The translations under genes and the position numbers were made by a program. From the NCBI RefSeq assembly GCF_037325665.1, contig NC_090246.1, positions 38,997,786 to 39,061,785 on the forward strand: DNA of 64,000 bases, written 5' to 3'. Below, piece by piece: positions 22,716 through 33,664 of this stretch. The notes beneath the pieces are model-generated. The model searched no databases, was not told the origin of the DNA, and saw nothing but the letters and a program-made list of their open reading frames with translations. Source of the stretch: Littorina saxatilis. Its lineage: Eukaryota > Mollusca > Gastropoda > Littorinimorpha > Littorinidae. Positions within the stretch are counted from its first letter, which is position 1. Every line of letters begins with the position of its first letter.

Positions 22716-23050
22716 GATGGAAAATTTATATATCATATTTGAACTTTTTTAGAAACTGGTTAATTTATTTCATGCATTGATTATAACAAGGGTGTCTTGT
22801 ACTAGAACTTTGTTACAGAATGACACTTGATTTGATCAGTGCATGGGTGATGCACACACACACACAAATCAACAGGTGGTACCCATTGTGATTCCATTAC
22901 CGACAGAGAAAAGGCTGAAGTTCTGAACTCCTTGCTTTTTCTCTATTGGTTTTACAAATCGTTGAAATGAAGATTTACAGATCATGCCTGATTTGGGAAA
23001 AAGAACCAAAGTACTTTACAGAATAGATGTAACTTAGTGTAACTGAAAAC
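22716..23050. other. intergenic DNA, nothing recognised
   Basis: AT-rich with a short (CA)n near 22855; no exon or element supported. Confidence 0.3.
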
Positions 23051-23329
23051 ATGATTAATGAGAAGCTGGGGAAATTAAAAAGTAACACTGACAGTAACAA
23101 ATCCGCTGGCCCAGACAGACTTCAAACAAGTTTGTTGAAACAGACAAGTGAATCTCTAGCGCCCCCTTTTAAAATCGCGTTTGACAAGACCCCAAAGGAA
23201 TGGAATATTCCAAAAGATTGGATAAAAGCGGAACTCAAGCCTCTTTTTAAAACAAGAGAAAAAACGGAACCAGGAAATTACATACCAGTGCTATTAATAG
23301 TCAGCCTTACACTTAAAGTTACAATATGA
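23051..23329 (+). pseudogene. LINE reverse transcriptase fragment (N-terminal RT motifs)
   Basis: Encodes KSAGPDRLQTSLLKQTSE..., IPKDWIKAELKPLFKTRE and GNYIPVLLIV. This matches the KSPGPDG...VPxDWKxAxVxPIFKKG...NYRPVSL stretch of jockey/CR1-type RTs. The arginine of NYRP is replaced and the frame ends soon after. A short relic. Confidence 0.7.
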
Positions 23330-23489
23330 GTGGTTGATTACCCATGATTTGTACGACACTTTTGCTGTTTCCCCATTATTTAAAAGATAAAACACAACAA
23401 ACGACGAACCCAGGGTTACAACCAACACCAGAGGCCATCAATACAAACTTGCAAAGAAACTGTTCACACTAATGCACATTTTTGTACAA

Positions 23490-23715
23490 TATAAGATGTT
23501 TGATGGGTTGACAGACCAGCTTTTTTGTCGGTCCAAGGGGGAGCATATCGTCTTTTGTTTCATATTTATTGACCAAGGCCGCGGTCAATAAATATGAAAC
23601 AAAAGTCGATATTCCCCCCGAAAGCCGCGGTCAATAAATATGAAACAAAAGTCGATATGCCCCCCGAGGACCGACAAAAAAGCTGGTCTGACAACAAACC
23701 TCCAAACATCGTTTT
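23490..23715. mobile_element. foldback MITE with one arm duplicated
   Basis: The left arm (23490-23580, with 'gacagaccagcttttttgtc') pairs with the right arm (23625-23715) almost completely. The inner segment 'cggtcaataaatatgaaac' occurs twice in tandem on the right side (23582 and 23629). A related half-copy lies at 42410-42515. Confidence 0.65.
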
Positions 23716-24689
23716 TGTCATCATTTTGGTAGTGAGAAAATAAGTGCACAATCAACACAGGGAGCCTTGCTTTGAAACACGAGTATCGTTTTGATAACCA
23801 CACGAGTTCCGTTTTGATAATCACTGGCAATCAAAGCTGGCGTGTGAAAGCAACTTGCTGTGTTTTTGAGTTCATAAAATGTTGGGATGAATATGTCAGG
23901 TTTGAGGATGCACAGTTCTGTTGGTTCATCTCGGTATTCCACCCCCTCGGCTTTCAGTTGTAAATATTAAGCTTAGTGATCGAATGTGGAAGCTACGTTG
24001 GGTCAAAGGTCACTTAAGATTTGCGTTGTGCAGCGAAGGAAAGAATCGCAATCTTGTTTCCAACTCAGTGCCTCTTTGTTTTTCATTAGACCTGTCATTC
24101 TGCTTGCTCGGCTTTGTTAGATATTTGCATGTCTTGTTGCTATTTTCTTTGCTTTTATTATTATTTATTATTTGCGCTTCGTTTATCGATACGTCTTGTG
24201 CACGGGTCAAAATGTGTGTGTCAGGGGTCAATTGGTTTGACTTGAACTTGACGTTCGGAGTGTATCGAAACACAGATACACGCACTCCATGACTTTGTAA
24301 GAAGACAAAACATATCGGTAGGTTTCATTTGTTTGTGATGAATTTATGACCTTTCATGAAGTAGTTTTGTTTTTTGTTTACTTTTGCCAGTTCGTTTGTG
24401 GAACTTTGCAAAGCAGTGTCGTGTCGTCTGTTTAGGTCTGGGGAAACGCCAATAAAAAGAGCCGAAGAATCCCCGAGCGTTTCTATTGGGTTTGCTTTTG
24501 ATTATCCATGTATAACCTGCTTCCGGCAACTATGGTAACCGGGGATTTATTGCCTGGGGAACATGAGATTTATTTCCCATGGTGCTTGTGAATGAAAATT
24601 CGTGAAAATGATGACAAACGGAGTTGTTAATACTGAACACTTACTATCCCACCTATATTGACCAAGTTTTTTTAAGCCGAGACCAGCTG

Positions 24690-24890
24690 CGCTGCAGCGG
24701 GTCACTCAGAATTGTAGTAACTGTGTAGTAACTGTGTATCAACACGCTGGAATGCAGGCGTTAGATGGACGTTACAGGAAGCGACTGAAGTTTACAGTCT
24801 GAGCGGATATATCGTTATCCGTACCTGGTCAGATAAAGCCATAAGAGTGGGTACGGATATATCCGTATCTGGGAGACAATGAGTTAATAG
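24690..24890. repeat. dispersed repeat with 'gga-tatatc-cgta' palindromes
   Basis: Short palindromes 'cggatatatcgttatccg' and 'acggatatatccgtat' and a 'gggagacaatgagttaa' end resemble a repeat end. No second copy is present in the window, so the call is tentative. Confidence 0.3.
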
Positions 24891-25479
24891 TTGAAATAAT
24901 GTACTGTCTAACATTTTCACATTGGGAACACTAAATACATTCAAAAATTCTCTAGACAAGCATTGGAAACAATTCATGTTTGAGGTTGACTAGAACCTTT
25001 AATTTGAAAAGAAAGCATGCCAGAAATTCATGCTGAACACTACCAGTACCAAATAAAAACAAAGAAAGGAATTTAGGAAAGGACATAAACAACAAACAAC
25101 TGCAAATAAAATCATATCGCAGGCAAAAGGCTAATCTGGCCTACAGGCCGTATGTATTACGTTAAAAAAAGTAGTCTGTCGCTACAGGTGGCACTCTCGG
25201 CAGAATTTTCATGGTAGCTAAGTACTGCTAAGCTAGCGTGCCTCGATCCTGTCTGAGTCTACTCTTGAGGCTGTTGAATGCGGGAACAGTGACCACTGAC
25301 ACTGAGGCAGAAGGGGTTTAAATCGACCAAAAGTGGGTGCACTTCCTGCAGGCGTTTTTCCTGTATACAGGGAATGCACCCCTTCTGCGTCACTGAGCCG
25401 TGTCACTGTCAGTAAAGACTACTTTTGACATGAATTTGAGTTTGGTTCACCTGAATAATTATCAAAGTGAAAAGTTGTC

Positions 25480-25730
25480 GATACCGCCACTGTCCCACAA
25501 CATGCAAACCGAATGCCTTCCTACCCCTAGTCAGACCCGTTCTGCAATATGGAGCCATCAAATGGGACCCACACACCAAGACAGAGATCGACACGATGAA
25601 CGATGGAGGAGATGCAGTCCGTTTCATGTCCAGGGACTACAGATCCATGACCCCTGGCTTTGTTACCGGTCTCCTCACCAAATATGACCTCCCCCCTCTC
25701 CAAGAACGACTACGGCTCACATTTATCTAT
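25480..25730 (+). pseudogene. LINE reverse transcriptase C-terminal fragment
   Basis: Encodes LVRPVLQYGAIKWDPHTKTE and later PPLQERLRLTFIY. This is the LVRPxLEYxxxVWDPHTxxxI...LxxRR stretch found after the thumb of jockey/CR1-type RTs. A relic, perhaps of the same family as 23051-23329, but not contiguous with it. Confidence 0.7.
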
Positions 25731-25989
25731 TTTTCTAAGCACCAACGCCAGTTACCTGGATGCAGCAACGTACTCAGTACTAGTACTAATCACTAAATCA
25801 GATTCAGATTCAGACCAGGAACAGATCGAATCACAATCACATCTCCCAAGAACATTCATGATTCAGGGCAACTACCTGTCGCTCATTGTGAAATCTAACC
25901 GACACTTAACCACTCAAAACTGTTGCGAATCAACATCCCTCCTCACTTCAATCCATCAATGATGCCAGACACTGACATTGACAACAGAC

Positions 25990-26680
25990 AGCGGATGCAT
26001 GTTCCGCCATGTCTATGTCATTATTGTCAAGTAGCGTTGATTTTGATCGAACGAACAAATCTTTGGCAAATCAAGATCAAGAACACTGTTTGATAAAGGA
26101 AAAATCTGCCTGTCATATCTGTACCAAATCTGGATACCTACTATTAGTCACAGGTTATACTTCTGATTTGACGAATGCACTGTCAATAATCAACCGTGTA
26201 GGCACCTGAAAGTTGTTTGAAACTCCTGCCTCATGCCTGTCAACTGCCCAAGTATTTCACCATCCGTCTTCCGGTGGTTGACCTATTTTCTGTATGAGAT
26301 AGTCCAAAAGGAAATGAAATCATGCAGTTGATATGACTTTTGACTAAAAAACATGCATGTTAAAGTCCAAACTTTAAATCAGGTACACCTGAGACTAAGT
26401 TGAAGACCTTTCAAAACTTGTTCTGCGTATGAATATAAACGTGTAGGACTATATTCTTGGGAAACCAAACGGGTTACGATTACCTCCCTTGGATCAATAA
26501 GTGGAGAGACTCGTTCAGCTTTGTATTGAGTCAGTCTCTGCGAGGCAACTTGAGCGTTAAAAGATGATGACTATGATTTACAGGTAACTGAATTGTTCAT
26601 ATTTTCGTGGACATATATTATGGTATTTTTTAAGTTTTCAGTGTTTGTTATTTAAACACGTACGTCACACTCTCCCCCAC
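25990..26680. other. intergenic DNA, nothing recognised
   Basis: No exon, inverted-repeat pair or SINE head that I can support. Confidence 0.3.
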
Positions 26681-26689
26681 TGAGTCTGC

Positions 26690-26921
26690 CTCTCTCTCTT
26701 CTCTTCTCTCTCTCTCTCTCTCTCTCCCTCTCTCTCTCAGTCTCTCTCTCGGTATCTCCCCCCCCTCAGTCTATCTCTCCTCTCTCTCCCTCAATCTCTT
26801 TCTCTCTCTCTGTCTCTCTCTCTCTCAGTCTCTCTCTCTCTCTGTCTCTCAGTCTCTGTCTCTCTCTGTCTCTCTCCGTTCACCTCACTCTCTCGGCGTC
26901 TCTCTCTCCTCTGTCTCTCGT

Positions 26922-26963
<42 letters not shown>

Positions 26964-26979
26964 GTGACACACACACACT

Positions 26980-27037
<58 letters not shown>

Positions 27038-27119
27038 AAGCGATGAAAAAAACAACAGCAGAAACGTAAGTAAGTAGTGTAAACTCAAACCCACACACAC
27101 ACACACACGCACGCAAACA

Positions 27120-27150
<31 letters not shown>

Positions 27151-27155
27151 ACGAC
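26690..27155. repeat. (CT)n and (CA)n low-complexity block
   Basis: Imperfect CT/TCTG repeats to about 26925, then CA repeats to 27034, a 50-bp break, and more CA to about 27150. Confidence 0.95.
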
Positions 27156-27318
27156 GCCCATTTTCATACGGAAACACCAGTAGGCCTAACCCCCTCGTAT
27201 AAGCGGGAACCGTGATGAAAGAGTGGTGGCCAATGACCCAGAACAAACAAAAGTCAAAGCTGGCAACTCAGGTTTGTATTCAGGGAAATTTGCACGAAAT
27301 GCATGCACAAGATACGAT

Positions 27319-27960
27319 TTTTACATTTAGTCAAGTTTTGACTAAATGTTTTAACGTAGAGGGGGGAATCGAGACGAGGGTCGTGGTGTATGTGCGTGCG
27401 TGCGTGCGTGTGTGTGTGTGTCTGTGTGTGTGTGTAGAGCGATTCAGAACTACTGGACCGATCTTTATGAAATTTCACATGCGAGTTCCTGGGTATGATA
27501 CCCCCATACGTTTTTTTCATTTTTTTGATAAATGTCTTTGATGACGTCATATCCGGCTTTTCGTGAAAGTTGAGGCGGCACTGTCACGCCCTCATTTTTC
27601 AACCAAATTCAGTGGTTGAAATTTTGGTCAAGTAATCTTTGACGAAGCCCGGACTTCGGTATTGCATTTCAGCTTGGTGGCTTAAAAATTAATTAATGAC
27701 TTTGGTCATTAAAAATCTTAAAATTGTAAAAAAAATATTTATTTTATAAAACGATCCAAATTTACGTTCATCTTATTCTCCATCATTTGCTGATTCCAAA
27801 AACATATAAATATGTTATATTTGGATTAAAAACAAGCTCTGAAAATTAAATATATAAAAATTATTATCAAAATTAATTTGTCGAAATCAATTTAAAAACA
27901 CTTTCACCTTATTCCTTGTCGGTTCCTGATTCCAAAAACATATAGATATGATATGATTTC
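27319..27960 (+). mobile_element. inverted-repeat dispersed element (TTTAGTCAA family), copy 1
   Basis: Opens with the palindrome 'catttagtcaagttttgactaaatg' (27322-27346), then a TG/CG short-repeat tract, 'gatgacgtcatatccggc' near 27540, and an AT-rich body. Its right end is truncated relative to copy 2 (29082-29743), which lies inverted 1.1 kb away. Non-coding. Confidence 0.7.
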
Positions 27961-28003
27961 AAGATCTTTGCCTACATTCAGAACAGTCATAGAGCAACAT
28001 AGA

Positions 28004-28501
28004 CAGGGCCGGACTAGCGGGGGGGGGGGGGGGGGGGTTACAGGGGTTGCGCAATCCCCCCCCCCCTGGCTTAAGCATGTACCTCCCAAACGGTTTTTTT
28101 TTTTTTTTTTGTGTGTGGGGGAGGAAGGGGGGGGGGGGGAGGGGGGTTGCATCTGGATCATCATGAAATCCGAGGAGAAATCGCACCTCTCACCCCCTTT
28201 CGAAAGACATTTTTCTTCCACGATTTTTGTGATGAAAAGTATGAGTCCTTAAAATCTCAATTCTTCTTCATTGCCTATAGTCTACAGCTTGCTGTCGAAT
28301 TTACCTTTTTCGTTCAAGGAGAGGCTTCCTTTCCCTCCAGAAACATCAAAAAACGTTCAGCTTCAAGGGGGCTTCGCCCTCTTGCAACCCCCACCAAGGG
28401 GGGGCTTCGCCCCCTGGACCCCCACCAAGGGGTTTTGCCCCCTGGACCCTCATCTGTAACACCCCCCCCCCCCCCTCTAGTACTTACCTAGCCCGGCCCT
28501 G
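28004..28501. mobile_element. hAT-like MITE next to a splice donor
   Basis: Terminal repeats 'cagggccggactagc' and, inverted, 'cagggccgggctagg' (13 of 15 identical). The interior has poly-G/poly-C runs and tandem 'ggggcttcgccccctggac' palindromes. No perfect 8-bp target duplication is visible ('aacataga' against 'atagatga'). It ends 11 bp from the GT of the exon at 28515-28651. Confidence 0.65.
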
Positions 28502-28514
28502 ATAGATGACATAC

Positions 28515-28651
28515 CTTGACATTTCGTCTTCGGAAAGACGGACCCGTAGCCTGACCTTTCCACCAAGGAAGGCATTCTCGCCGCCTGCTTTGGTCTGGCT
28601 TGAATCCACAAAATATAACACAAGTTCGATGACAGTACCGCTGCACGCCAT
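28515..28651 (-). CDS. first coding exon of an unidentified gene
   Basis: ATG in a strong context (caaaaATGG) opens 45 codons plus two bases, MACSGTVIELVLYFVDSSQT... to ...KVRLRVRLSEDEMS, followed by a good donor (AAG-GTATGT). The alternating hydrophobic pattern suggests beta strands at a domain start. I do not recognise the family. It cannot be an alternative first exon of CCDC14 in frame: joining it to 22281 gives a stop within a few codons, and joining to 21784 breaks phase. Two CCAAT boxes lie just upstream. The next exon was not found. Confidence 0.5.
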
Positions 28652-28800
28652 TTTTGATCTTCGAATTCGAATTTGACTGAATGCACTCAAAACTTTAGCA
28701 CGAAGCCCTTCCATTGGATGAAGTTTGCCAGACTTTTGCAATTCGCCTTCTGGTTGGATCTCTTTTTTTGTGTGATTGGTTCTCTTAAAGGGAAGCAATC
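28652..28800 (-). promoter_or_regulatory. candidate promoter with two CCAAT boxes
   Basis: On the minus strand, CCAAT occurs at 28713-28717 and 28775-28779, about 62 and 124 nt before the ATG at 28651. No TATA box at a suitable place. Confidence 0.4.
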
Positions 28801-28929
28801 GCTGTTAAAATCATATTTCTACATGTGTTGTTGCTTCCCTTCAATCGGGATTAGCTTCTTGACAAATAAAGGATCATACTCATAGAGTGATTATATACAG
28901 CTGTGAAAAAATGTACGTTGAAAATAAAA

Positions 28930-29072
28930 TGCTTTGCAATAATGACCATCACGATCACGAAAACAAATGACAATCACGATCACGAGACTTGATATTTTTG
29001 TCATCACGGATCACGGGCAAAGTCCCATCACGATCACAGAAATGGAGATTTCGGCAATCACGGTCACAGAAA
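28930..29072. repeat. irregular tandem repeat of 'atcacgatcacga'
   Basis: At least five imperfect repeats of paired 'atcacg(g)atcac' units with variable spacers of about 20-35 bp. Confidence 0.7.
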
Positions 29073-29081
29073 GGTAAAAAC

Positions 29082-29743
29082 AAGTCGCGTAAGGCGAAAA
29101 TACAACATTTAGTCAAGTAGCTGTCGAACTCACAGAATGAAACTGAACGCAATGCAACGCAGCAAGACCGTATACTCGTAGCATCGTCAGTCCACCGCGC
29201 ACGGCAAAGGCAGTGAAATTGACAAGAAGAGCGGGGTAGTACTTGCGCTAAGAAGGATAGCACGCTTTTCTGTACCTCTCTTCGTTTTAACTTTCTGAGC
29301 GTGTTTTTAATCCAAACATATCATATCTATATGTTTTTGGAATCAGGAACCGACAAGGAATAAGATGAAGGTGTTTTTAAATTGATTTGGACAATTGAAT
29401 TTTGATAATAATTTTTATATATTTAATTTTCAGAGCTTGTTTTTAATCCAAATATAACATATTTATATATTTTTGGAATCAGAAAATGATAAAGAATAAG
29501 ATGTACGTAAATTTGGATCGTTTTATAAAAAAAATATTTTTTTTTACAATTTTCAGATTTTTAATGACCAAACTCACTTATTAGTTTTTAAGCCACCAAG
29601 CTGAAATGCGATACCAAACCCCGGCCTTCGTCGAAGATTACTTGACCAAAATTTCAACCAATAAAAATAAGAGCGTGACAGTGCCGCCTCAACTTTCACG
29701 AAAAGCCGGATATGACGTCATCAAAGACATTTTTCAAAAAAAT
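29082..29743 (-). mobile_element. TTTAGTCAA-family element, copy 2, cut by the gap
   Basis: Starts 'aagtcgcgtaaggcgaaaat' and runs inverted relative to copy 1, matching it from 'catatctatatgtttttgg' to 'gatgacgtcat'. The assembly gap begins where copy 1 has its short-repeat tract. Confidence 0.75.
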
Positions 29744-29943
29744 NNNNNNNNNNNNNNNNNNNNNNNNNNNNNNNNNNNNNNNNNNNNNNNNNNNNNNNNN
29801 NNNNNNNNNNNNNNNNNNNNNNNNNNNNNNNNNNNNNNNNNNNNNNNNNNNNNNNNNNNNNNNNNNNNNNNNNNNNNNNNNNNNNNNNNNNNNNNNNNNN
29901 NNNNNNNNNNNNNNNNNNNNNNNNNNNNNNNNNNNNNNNNNNN
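29744..29943. other. assembly gap of 200 N
   Basis: Exactly 200 unknown bases, a round figure that suggests a placeholder of unknown true length. Contig order and orientation across it rest on scaffolding only. Confidence 0.95.
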
Positions 29944-30073
29944 TTTTATCTGTCTGTCTGCCTGTCTGTCTGTGCATGCCAGGCTTTCCCATGTGAAATG
30001 CTGGCCAAGTCTGAGATGGTTAGCCAAATTGTTTACACGAGACGAACTGTACGTGCCTTAAATACAAATCAAA

Positions 30074-30844
30074 CAAGTGTTGACCTTAACGGGGTCAAGA
30101 AGCCGCCCTTGGTAATATGGGGGTGGGACACGGAGACAGACAGACAGACAGAGGGAGGGAGTTGTTTTTTTAAAATGAATAAAAAATTATTTAAATTTTT
30201 TTTTAAGTAAATAAATAAATTTTAGAAAGAATTAATTAAAAAAATTTAAATGAATAAATTAATAAATAATTAAAAAAACAATTTACCGAGCTCTTTCCAC
30301 GTGGTGACATGGTAGACAAACAAACACCTGAAACCCGGACAAACAGGCAGAGCAAATCCAGTAAGCACCCTTTACAAGGCGGCTTAATAATCCAACGCAT
30401 GTTCGCATGTTGTCAGTGATAGAACGAGACCCGAAGGGAAGTAACTCATTACCGCCTGTTTCCAAAGTAAATGACGTACACACTTTTGCGTCACTTAACC
30501 TTCACAGTACCAATGATATTACTCATGAACGGCCCATACTTTCGAAAGAAATATTCAACATAAAAAGTATCCTTCTACACAACCCACGCCATCCAAATAG
30601 AAATAAAAAAAGTAAAATGCCTTCTTCAATTCAAAAGTGGGTCGTCCACAACCCACCACATATAGACTGTGTAGTTCATATGACATCACTATTTATTTGT
30701 TTATTTACGGAATAATTCTTCAAAAATCGGTCGTTATGAAGGATCTATGGTGTTTAAGATTTACATGAAGTCTCGATCAAAAATCTATGTCCCACCCCAC
30801 ATTACCAAGGGCGGGCTTCTTGTCCCGTTAAGGTCAACACTTGT
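30074..30844. mobile_element. foldback element with 57-bp arms
   Basis: Left arm 30074-30130 ('acaagtgttgaccttaac' onward) and right arm 30788-30844 are near-perfect inverted repeats about 660 bp apart. The interior has AT-rich 'aaataaat' runs and fragments of another repeat ('gcagagcaaatccagtaag'). Confidence 0.6.
30329..30440. repeat. 'gcaaatccagtaagc' repeat fragment
   Basis: Shares 'acagagcaaatccagtaag...ggcggctta' with 31165-31208 and 'aatccaacgcatg...gaagggaagtaactc' with 30855-30910. Confidence 0.5.
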
Positions 30845-30852
30845 TTTTGTCC

Positions 30853-31214
30853 GGAGTTCTAATCCAACGCATGCTGTCAGAGAACGAGACTCGAAGGGAA
30901 GTAACTCGGAGTTCTGGGTGCGGGAATTCCCGCAAACGTATCAGTCTGTCAGTGGGTTTCGTCCCCTGGCTCGGTTTGTAAAAGCGTGCTAATATCTTCC
31001 GTTTGACTACCGTTAGGAATGTAATTTTTTGCATACACCCGTCTAACCCTATTCCTAACAATTTCACGAAATTTGAGCTTAATTGACCCAGAAATACAAG
31101 TCTTACCCGACAAACACCGACCGACCGCCCGCCCGCCTCAAACAAACAAACAAACAAACAAACAGACAGAGCAAATCCAGTAAGCCCCATTTTACTAATG
31201 GCGGCTTAACAACC
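30853..31214. repeat. second copy of the 'gcaaatccagtaagc' repeat
   Basis: Ends with (AAAC)n, an AGAC run, then 'gagcaaatccagtaagcccc'. The internal 'gaattcccgcaaacg' part is not shared with the first copy. Confidence 0.5.
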
Positions 31215-32252
31215 TCCTTCAACAAACAACCGTGACACTAAACTGTTCATAACAAAAAAGCCGGAAACAACTGCGTAAAAAATAGTCAAAGATAGTAAAA
31301 TGTGAAGGGAGAAAGTTTATTCTATCAACAACAAATACGAGACAACGGTCCACATTTAACGAAAACTAACTACTATAACGTTGACAACCTTCAGAATAAT
31401 AATCTCTTCAATATCACAGCAGGAAACAATTGCATCTCGAATTTTCACAATATCCGTGGCACGCAGCACGTCATAACAACGAAATCCAGACAGGCAATCA
31501 TCCGCCAAGGGACAGAATTAGAAGCAGGAGAAAATCATATTGTCGTTCGTTGTTATTACGTCTCTTCTTCCTCTCTTCGCTGTCTCCGCGTAATTGCACA
31601 ACAGAAGAAAAGCTCGCATACAGTGAGCGAGGAGACTTCAATTTCGCTTTTCTGCAGATGTACTGTAAACCCAAGCGTTTCAAACCGTTATTCTCACCTG
31701 CGTCGAACGAGGAAGAGGACTGATAATTTTGCGGACTGTAATTATCGGTAGAACAACGTCATGATCCAAACATCATCATCACCCACCTGGGTAGGAATCT
31801 GTTGTGTTCTTTTCTAGGTCTGAACACAACAAGGTTAGGAGGAGACAACAGGTGGGAATTCTAGGTTTCAGCTTACACACTACACATGCACGCGAACACA
31901 CATACATACGCACACGGGCACGCACGCGTAAAGTAAAGATGCTATTTTTTGTTTGCAAAATGTTATGACTCGAGACTCAAGATTATATTGTCCAAGTAAA
32001 AACAAGGAAAATTGCCACGCGGTGTCGGGCGGTTACAGACATAAAATACATAACATCCTGAGTGGCGCATGGTACGTATACCGTTCACCCAAACTCATAT
32101 CCCTCTCAATAACGACCGAGGAAGCGCAACAACACAATTTTGAGGCCCAGTCGCCCAGGCTTGAACAAGGAATAAGAGCAACCTTTCACTTGGACATGTA
32201 TAGATGTGGTGCGTGTTCGAGCGAATCGTGCCGTGTGCGTCTGGATTAAGAC
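31215..32252. other. non-repetitive DNA, no gene supported
   Basis: A 149-codon plus-strand frame (31302-31751) shows no recognisable domain and no splice or promoter context. A short (CA)n-like part lies near 31890. Confidence 0.3.

Positions 32253-32289
<37 letters not shown>
32253..32289. repeat. poly-C run of about 37
   Basis: Uninterrupted C homopolymer. Length may be unreliable in the assembly. Confidence 0.9.
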
Positions 32290-32291
<2 letters not shown>

Positions 32292-32679
32292 AAGGCCAGA
32301 TCAATAGTATCCCTTTAATTTGAAGGATGCTCTTATCCCATGTGACAGATCTGTGGTGGTGAACATGATCGCTTACACGAGACGGAGTTTACCTTTTAAT
32401 AACCTGGTGCATCACGACGCGCAGACGTCACAACAACAAGTAGACTGAAAGCGGGCAGAGTCGGTTAAAAAGGGAAAGAGAATTTAATGCAGAAAAAAAA
32501 GCTCCCAGCCGATCCCGGGCAGACGACACCGCCGTTGACTGTTGAGAGCAACGTAACGAGGCAATAACAGAGTGCTAATGGGGCTCATTAGGGGCCCGGC
32601 CGAGTCGTGTTCGCTGGAACTGAAAAACGGTACAGTCCTTCCCGTGGAAACAGTTCGGCTGGCCATTTGTCGTTTTATT

Positions 32680-32977
32680 CAATTTGCATTACCTAACCGT
32701 CGCTGGGAAATTCGGGTCGCCTCCTCCCAGTGAAAAGCTGGCAGCATCTGAGTCGCGCTACCCAGGTGTGTGCGTGTTAAGGTGTAATCAGCCACCTGCA
32801 CTTATGGCAGAATGACCGAAGTCTTTTACGTGCCACATTGGTGACACACGGGTGGAACATGAATACCGTCTCCGAGTCTGCAAACAAATTTGACCCGTGT
32901 CCGTCCCGATCCGGAATCGAACTTGTGGCCCGGGGATCCCAAGTCCAGTGCTCTACCAACTGAGCTACCAGACCTCC
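32680..32977 (-). mobile_element. tRNA-derived SINE, second family
   Basis: On the minus strand the head reads 'gtagctcagttggtagagca' (perfect box A) and then 'agttcgattccgg' (box B), 45 nt apart, as in a tRNA. The body 'gtgcaggtggctgattacac' and 'gggaggaggcgacccgaatt' leads to a 3' end at about 32680 with an 'aataaaacg' signal-like stretch. The tRNA-like part does not fold to a clean tRNA, so this is a SINE rather than a gene. Confidence 0.75.
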
Positions 32978-33189
32978 ATAATAAAAACTGCACGATTCAA
33001 AACAGTTGACATCGTCTTCATCGTTTAAAAGATACTGTCCTTCCCGTGAAAACGAATCTGCTCACTAACTCAGATATGCCTAGGTACGAAATACAACATT
33101 CTCACTGCTTCCAGTGCAGGGTGGGCATTTTCATTGAACTGATTTCACAGATTGCACATTTATTGTCAGTTAATAAATTAATTCATGCT

Positions 33190-33292
33190 CAGAAAAAGAT
33201 TTTTGGAATGCGTCCAAGTGAAGGGATAGTTTTGTCCCTTATAAAAGCCTGGCCAGATCTGAAATGGTGAGTTAAATCGTTTTCATGGATGG
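33190..33292 (+). repeat. dispersed 'gtccaagtgaagggat' repeat
   Basis: Shares 'gtccaagtg(g)agggat...cttat...aaaagcctgg(c/t)cagatctgaaatggtg' with 40118-40190 and, more diverged, 52385-52460. Further pieces lie near 30000, 32325 and 38740 and, inverted, near 59585-59640. Confidence 0.6.
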
Positions 33293-33519
33293 AATGCGTC
33301 TTTCAACGATAACGACGATGTCAACTGTTTTGGACCGTGCAGCTTCTATTATTACGGGCCATAACTCTGAGCTCACCATCCCGAAAAATCCACCGGCCTC
33401 GCTAGATCGGCCATTATAATGGGAGGCTTCCAAGTAGGGGGAAGAGAGAGAGAAGTTGAAATTGTGGGGGGGGGGGGGGGGGGGGGGCGAGAGAGAGAAA
33501 GAAAGAAAGAGAGAAGTGG

Positions 33520-33549
33520 GAGTATGTATGTGTGTGTGTGTGTGTGTGT

Positions 33550-33618
<69 letters not shown>

Positions 33619-33664
33619 TGTGTGTCTGTGTGTCTGTGTCTGTGTGTCTGTGTGTGACAGACAG
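33520..33664. repeat. (GT)n microsatellite
   Basis: Over 120 bp of GT with a few interruptions, preceded by a poly-G run (33466-33487). Confidence 0.95.

Noticed and set aside
28515-28651. Alternative first exon of CCDC14
   Set aside because: Splicing to the CCDC14 start exon reaches a stop at once and splicing to coding exon 2 breaks phase.
31302-31751. 149-codon plus-strand frame
   Set aside because: No recognisable domain, no splice or promoter context, composition like the surroundings.
32900-32977. Genuine tRNA gene
   Set aside because: Box A and box B are good, but the arms do not pair cleanly and the sequence continues into a SINE body.
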